Assembly (NCBI GenBank): GCA_937911965.1
Contig: CALDPL010000235.1
Span: 1-17,693 of the forward strand
DNA: 17,693 nt
Direction: 5' to 3'
Origin: an uncultured Allomuricauda sp.
GTDB taxonomy: Bacteria > Bacteroidota > Bacteroidia > Flavobacteriales > Flavobacteriaceae
The stretch's first letter is position 1, and every line of letters starts with the position of its first letter. The translations under genes and the position numbers were made by a program. The notes under the pieces are model-generated. The model searched no databases and was not told where the DNA came from. It worked only from the letters and a program-made list of their open reading frames with translations. Positions 16,409 through 17,693 of the stretch are shown here, in pieces.

Positions 16409-17693
16409 GTTCTGACAATTCAAGGTTTTTAAATTCAGGACGAAGGACTTTTTTCCTGGACCACATCAGGTAAAGTGCAGGGATGACATAGAGGGTGAGT
16501 ATCAAGGAGAACATGGTGCCCCCGATGATCACCACTCCCATTCCGATCCTGCTTGTGGAAGCGGCCCCAATGGACAGTGCAATGGGAAGTGCACCCAGGG
16601 CAATGGTGAGGCTGGTCATCAAAATGGGCCTCAAACGGGATACCGAAGCTTTCATAATGGCATCCATTTTTGAAATGGATTCATCTTCAACCTGGATCTG
16701 GTTGGCAAATTCAACGATGAGAATCCCGTTTTTGGTCACCAGTCCAATCAACATAATGGTCCCGATTTGACTGAAGATGTTCCAACTTTGCCCAAACAGC
16801 CAGAGTGAAAACATCGCTCCGGCAACTGCCATGGGTACGGTTAGTATGATAATGATCGGATCGATAAAACTCTCAAACTGGGCGGCCAAAATCAAAAATA
16901 TCAACAAAAAGGCCAATCCAAAGGCAAAGGCGGTATTGGAACTACTTTCCACAAAGTCACGGGATTCCCCACCAAGGTCGGTGGTAAAGGTGTCGTCCAG
17001 TACCCGGTCCGCAATGGCATTCATGGCATCGATACCATCCCCGATGCTCATGCCCGGGGCGAGGTTCGCAGATACCGTGGCGGACATATATCTGTTGTTG
17101 TGATACAATTGTGGGGGGCTGCTGTGCTCCTGGGTAGACACCAAATTGTCCAACTGTATGAGCCGCCCGTCCTTGTTTTTGACAAAGATCGAAGTCAGGT
17201 CCATCGGTTCATTGCGGTCCTGTTTGTCAAATTGTCCAATGACCTGGTATTGTTTGCCGTTCATTAAAAAATAACCAAATCGTTGTCCACTCAGGGACAA
17301 TTGAAGGGTTTGGGCCACATCCCGGACGGAAACCCCAAGACTTTCAGCCTTCTCCCGGTCGATGGAAACATAAATCTCAGGTTTGTTAAATTTTAAATTG
17401 ATGTCTGTATTTGCAAAAGCTGGGTGATTTTCTGCTTCTGCCATAAATTCTGGGATTTTTTCTTGTAATTTTTCAAAGTTGGGGGCTTGAATAATGTATT
17501 GGATAGGCATCCCACCACGACGATTAACGGCTATGGTTGGAGTTTCCGAAACATTGGTACGGGCATTTTCAAAGTTTCTTGTCCACCGCGTTAAATCTTG
17601 GGCAATTTCATGTTGGGAGCGATCACGCTCGCTGGGGTCAACCAAGGATATATTGGCCCTTCCACTATTAACGGATGAAGAACCAAATCCAGG
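16398..17693 (-). CDS. RND-family efflux permease, C-terminal part (5' end outside window)
   Basis: The frame is open to the window edge, so about 430 C-terminal residues of a protein that is usually 1000-1100 long are present. It is an HAE1-type (AcrB-like) inner-membrane RND transporter: the visible periplasmic porter region (DPSERDRSQHEIAQDL, PEIYVSIDREKAESLGVSVRDVA, NGKQYQVIGQFDKQDR) is followed by five membrane helices starting at TAFAFGLAFLLIFLILAAQF, with the family motif QFESFIDP and the segment GLVTKNGILIVEFANQ. Substrate cannot be read from sequence; drugs, bile-like compounds or solvents are all possible. The adaptor (membrane fusion protein) gene would be expected upstream, beyond the window. 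The stop overlaps the start of the TolC gene, indicating one transcript. No functional link to the arabinose genes is visible. Confidence 0.92.
   Translation of the reverse strand, partial: PGFGSSSVNSGRANISLVDPSERDRSQHEIAQDLTRWTRNFENARTNVSETPTIAVNRRGGMPIQYIIQAPNFEKLQEKIPEFMAEAENHPAFANTDINLKFNKPEIYVSIDREKAESLGVSVRDVAQTLQLSLSGQRFGYFLMNGKQYQVIGQFDKQDRNEPMDLTSIFVKNKDGRLIQLDNLVSTQEHSSPPQLYHNNRYMSATVSANLAPGMSIGDGIDAMNAIADRVLDDTFTTDLGGESRDFVESSSNTAFAFGLAFLLIFLILAAQFESFIDPIIIILTVPMAVAGAMFSLWLFGQSWNIFSQIGTIMLIGLVTKNGILIVEFANQIQVEDESISKMDAIMKASVSRLRPILMTSLTIALGALPIALSIGAASTSRIGMGVVIIGGTMFSLILTLYVIPALYLMWSRKKVLRPEFKNLELSEHGR

Noticed and set aside
1..17693. tRNA, rRNA, CRISPR arrays, insertion sequences, phage genes
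   Set aside because: No cloverleaf, repeat-spacer pattern, transposase or terminal repeats were seen on reading both strands.

Overview
The window looks like chromosomal DNA from a Bacteroidota species, most likely a marine-type Flavobacteriaceae; I cannot fix the genus. Supporting signs are an L-arabinose regulator built on a Nudix fold (the AraR type typical of Bacteroidota), a TTTTG-N18-TAACTTTG promoter matching the Bacteroidota consensus, A-rich sequence instead of strong Shine-Dalgarno sites before the start codons, and glycoside hydrolases carrying LamG and F5/8C modules. Coding DNA is moderately GC-rich, while the main regulatory gap is strongly AT-rich.

The window is an L-arabinose release and catabolism locus followed by part of an unrelated efflux operon. 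Region 1 (1-8737, plus strand) is a row of exported enzymes: the C-terminal half of an S9 prolyl-oligopeptidase-like serine hydrolase, a GH127/GH146-type (DUF1680) beta-L-arabinofuranosidase broken by a frameshift near 2251-2282, a large uncharacterised exported protein resembling the DUF5695 family, and a GH43 enzyme with F5/8C and LamG modules. Gaps are 40-66 bases, consistent with one operon that began before the window. A palindrome over the GH43 stop codon may stop transcription from both sides.

Region 2 (8759-9851) is the control point: araR on the minus strand, then a 313-base AT-rich gap with a clear araR promoter and several inverted repeats. The best of these, with 9-base arms at 9722-9748, is a candidate AraR operator. 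Region 3 (9852-14926, plus strand) is the tight operon araD-araA-galM-sodium/sugar symporter, closed by a strong intrinsic terminator at 14962-15004. Ribulokinase (araB) is not in the window.

Together, the exported enzymes would free arabinose from a plant or algal glycan or glycoprotein, the lipoprotein mutarotase would interconvert anomers outside the cytoplasm, the symporter would import the sugar, and AraA and AraD would take it toward D-xylulose 5-phosphate once a kinase encoded elsewhere phosphorylates L-ribulose. AraR would sense arabinose.

Region 4 (15092-17693, minus strand) holds a TolC-type outer membrane protein and the C-terminal part of an RND efflux permease, overlapping by a few bases. 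They have no evident link to arabinose.
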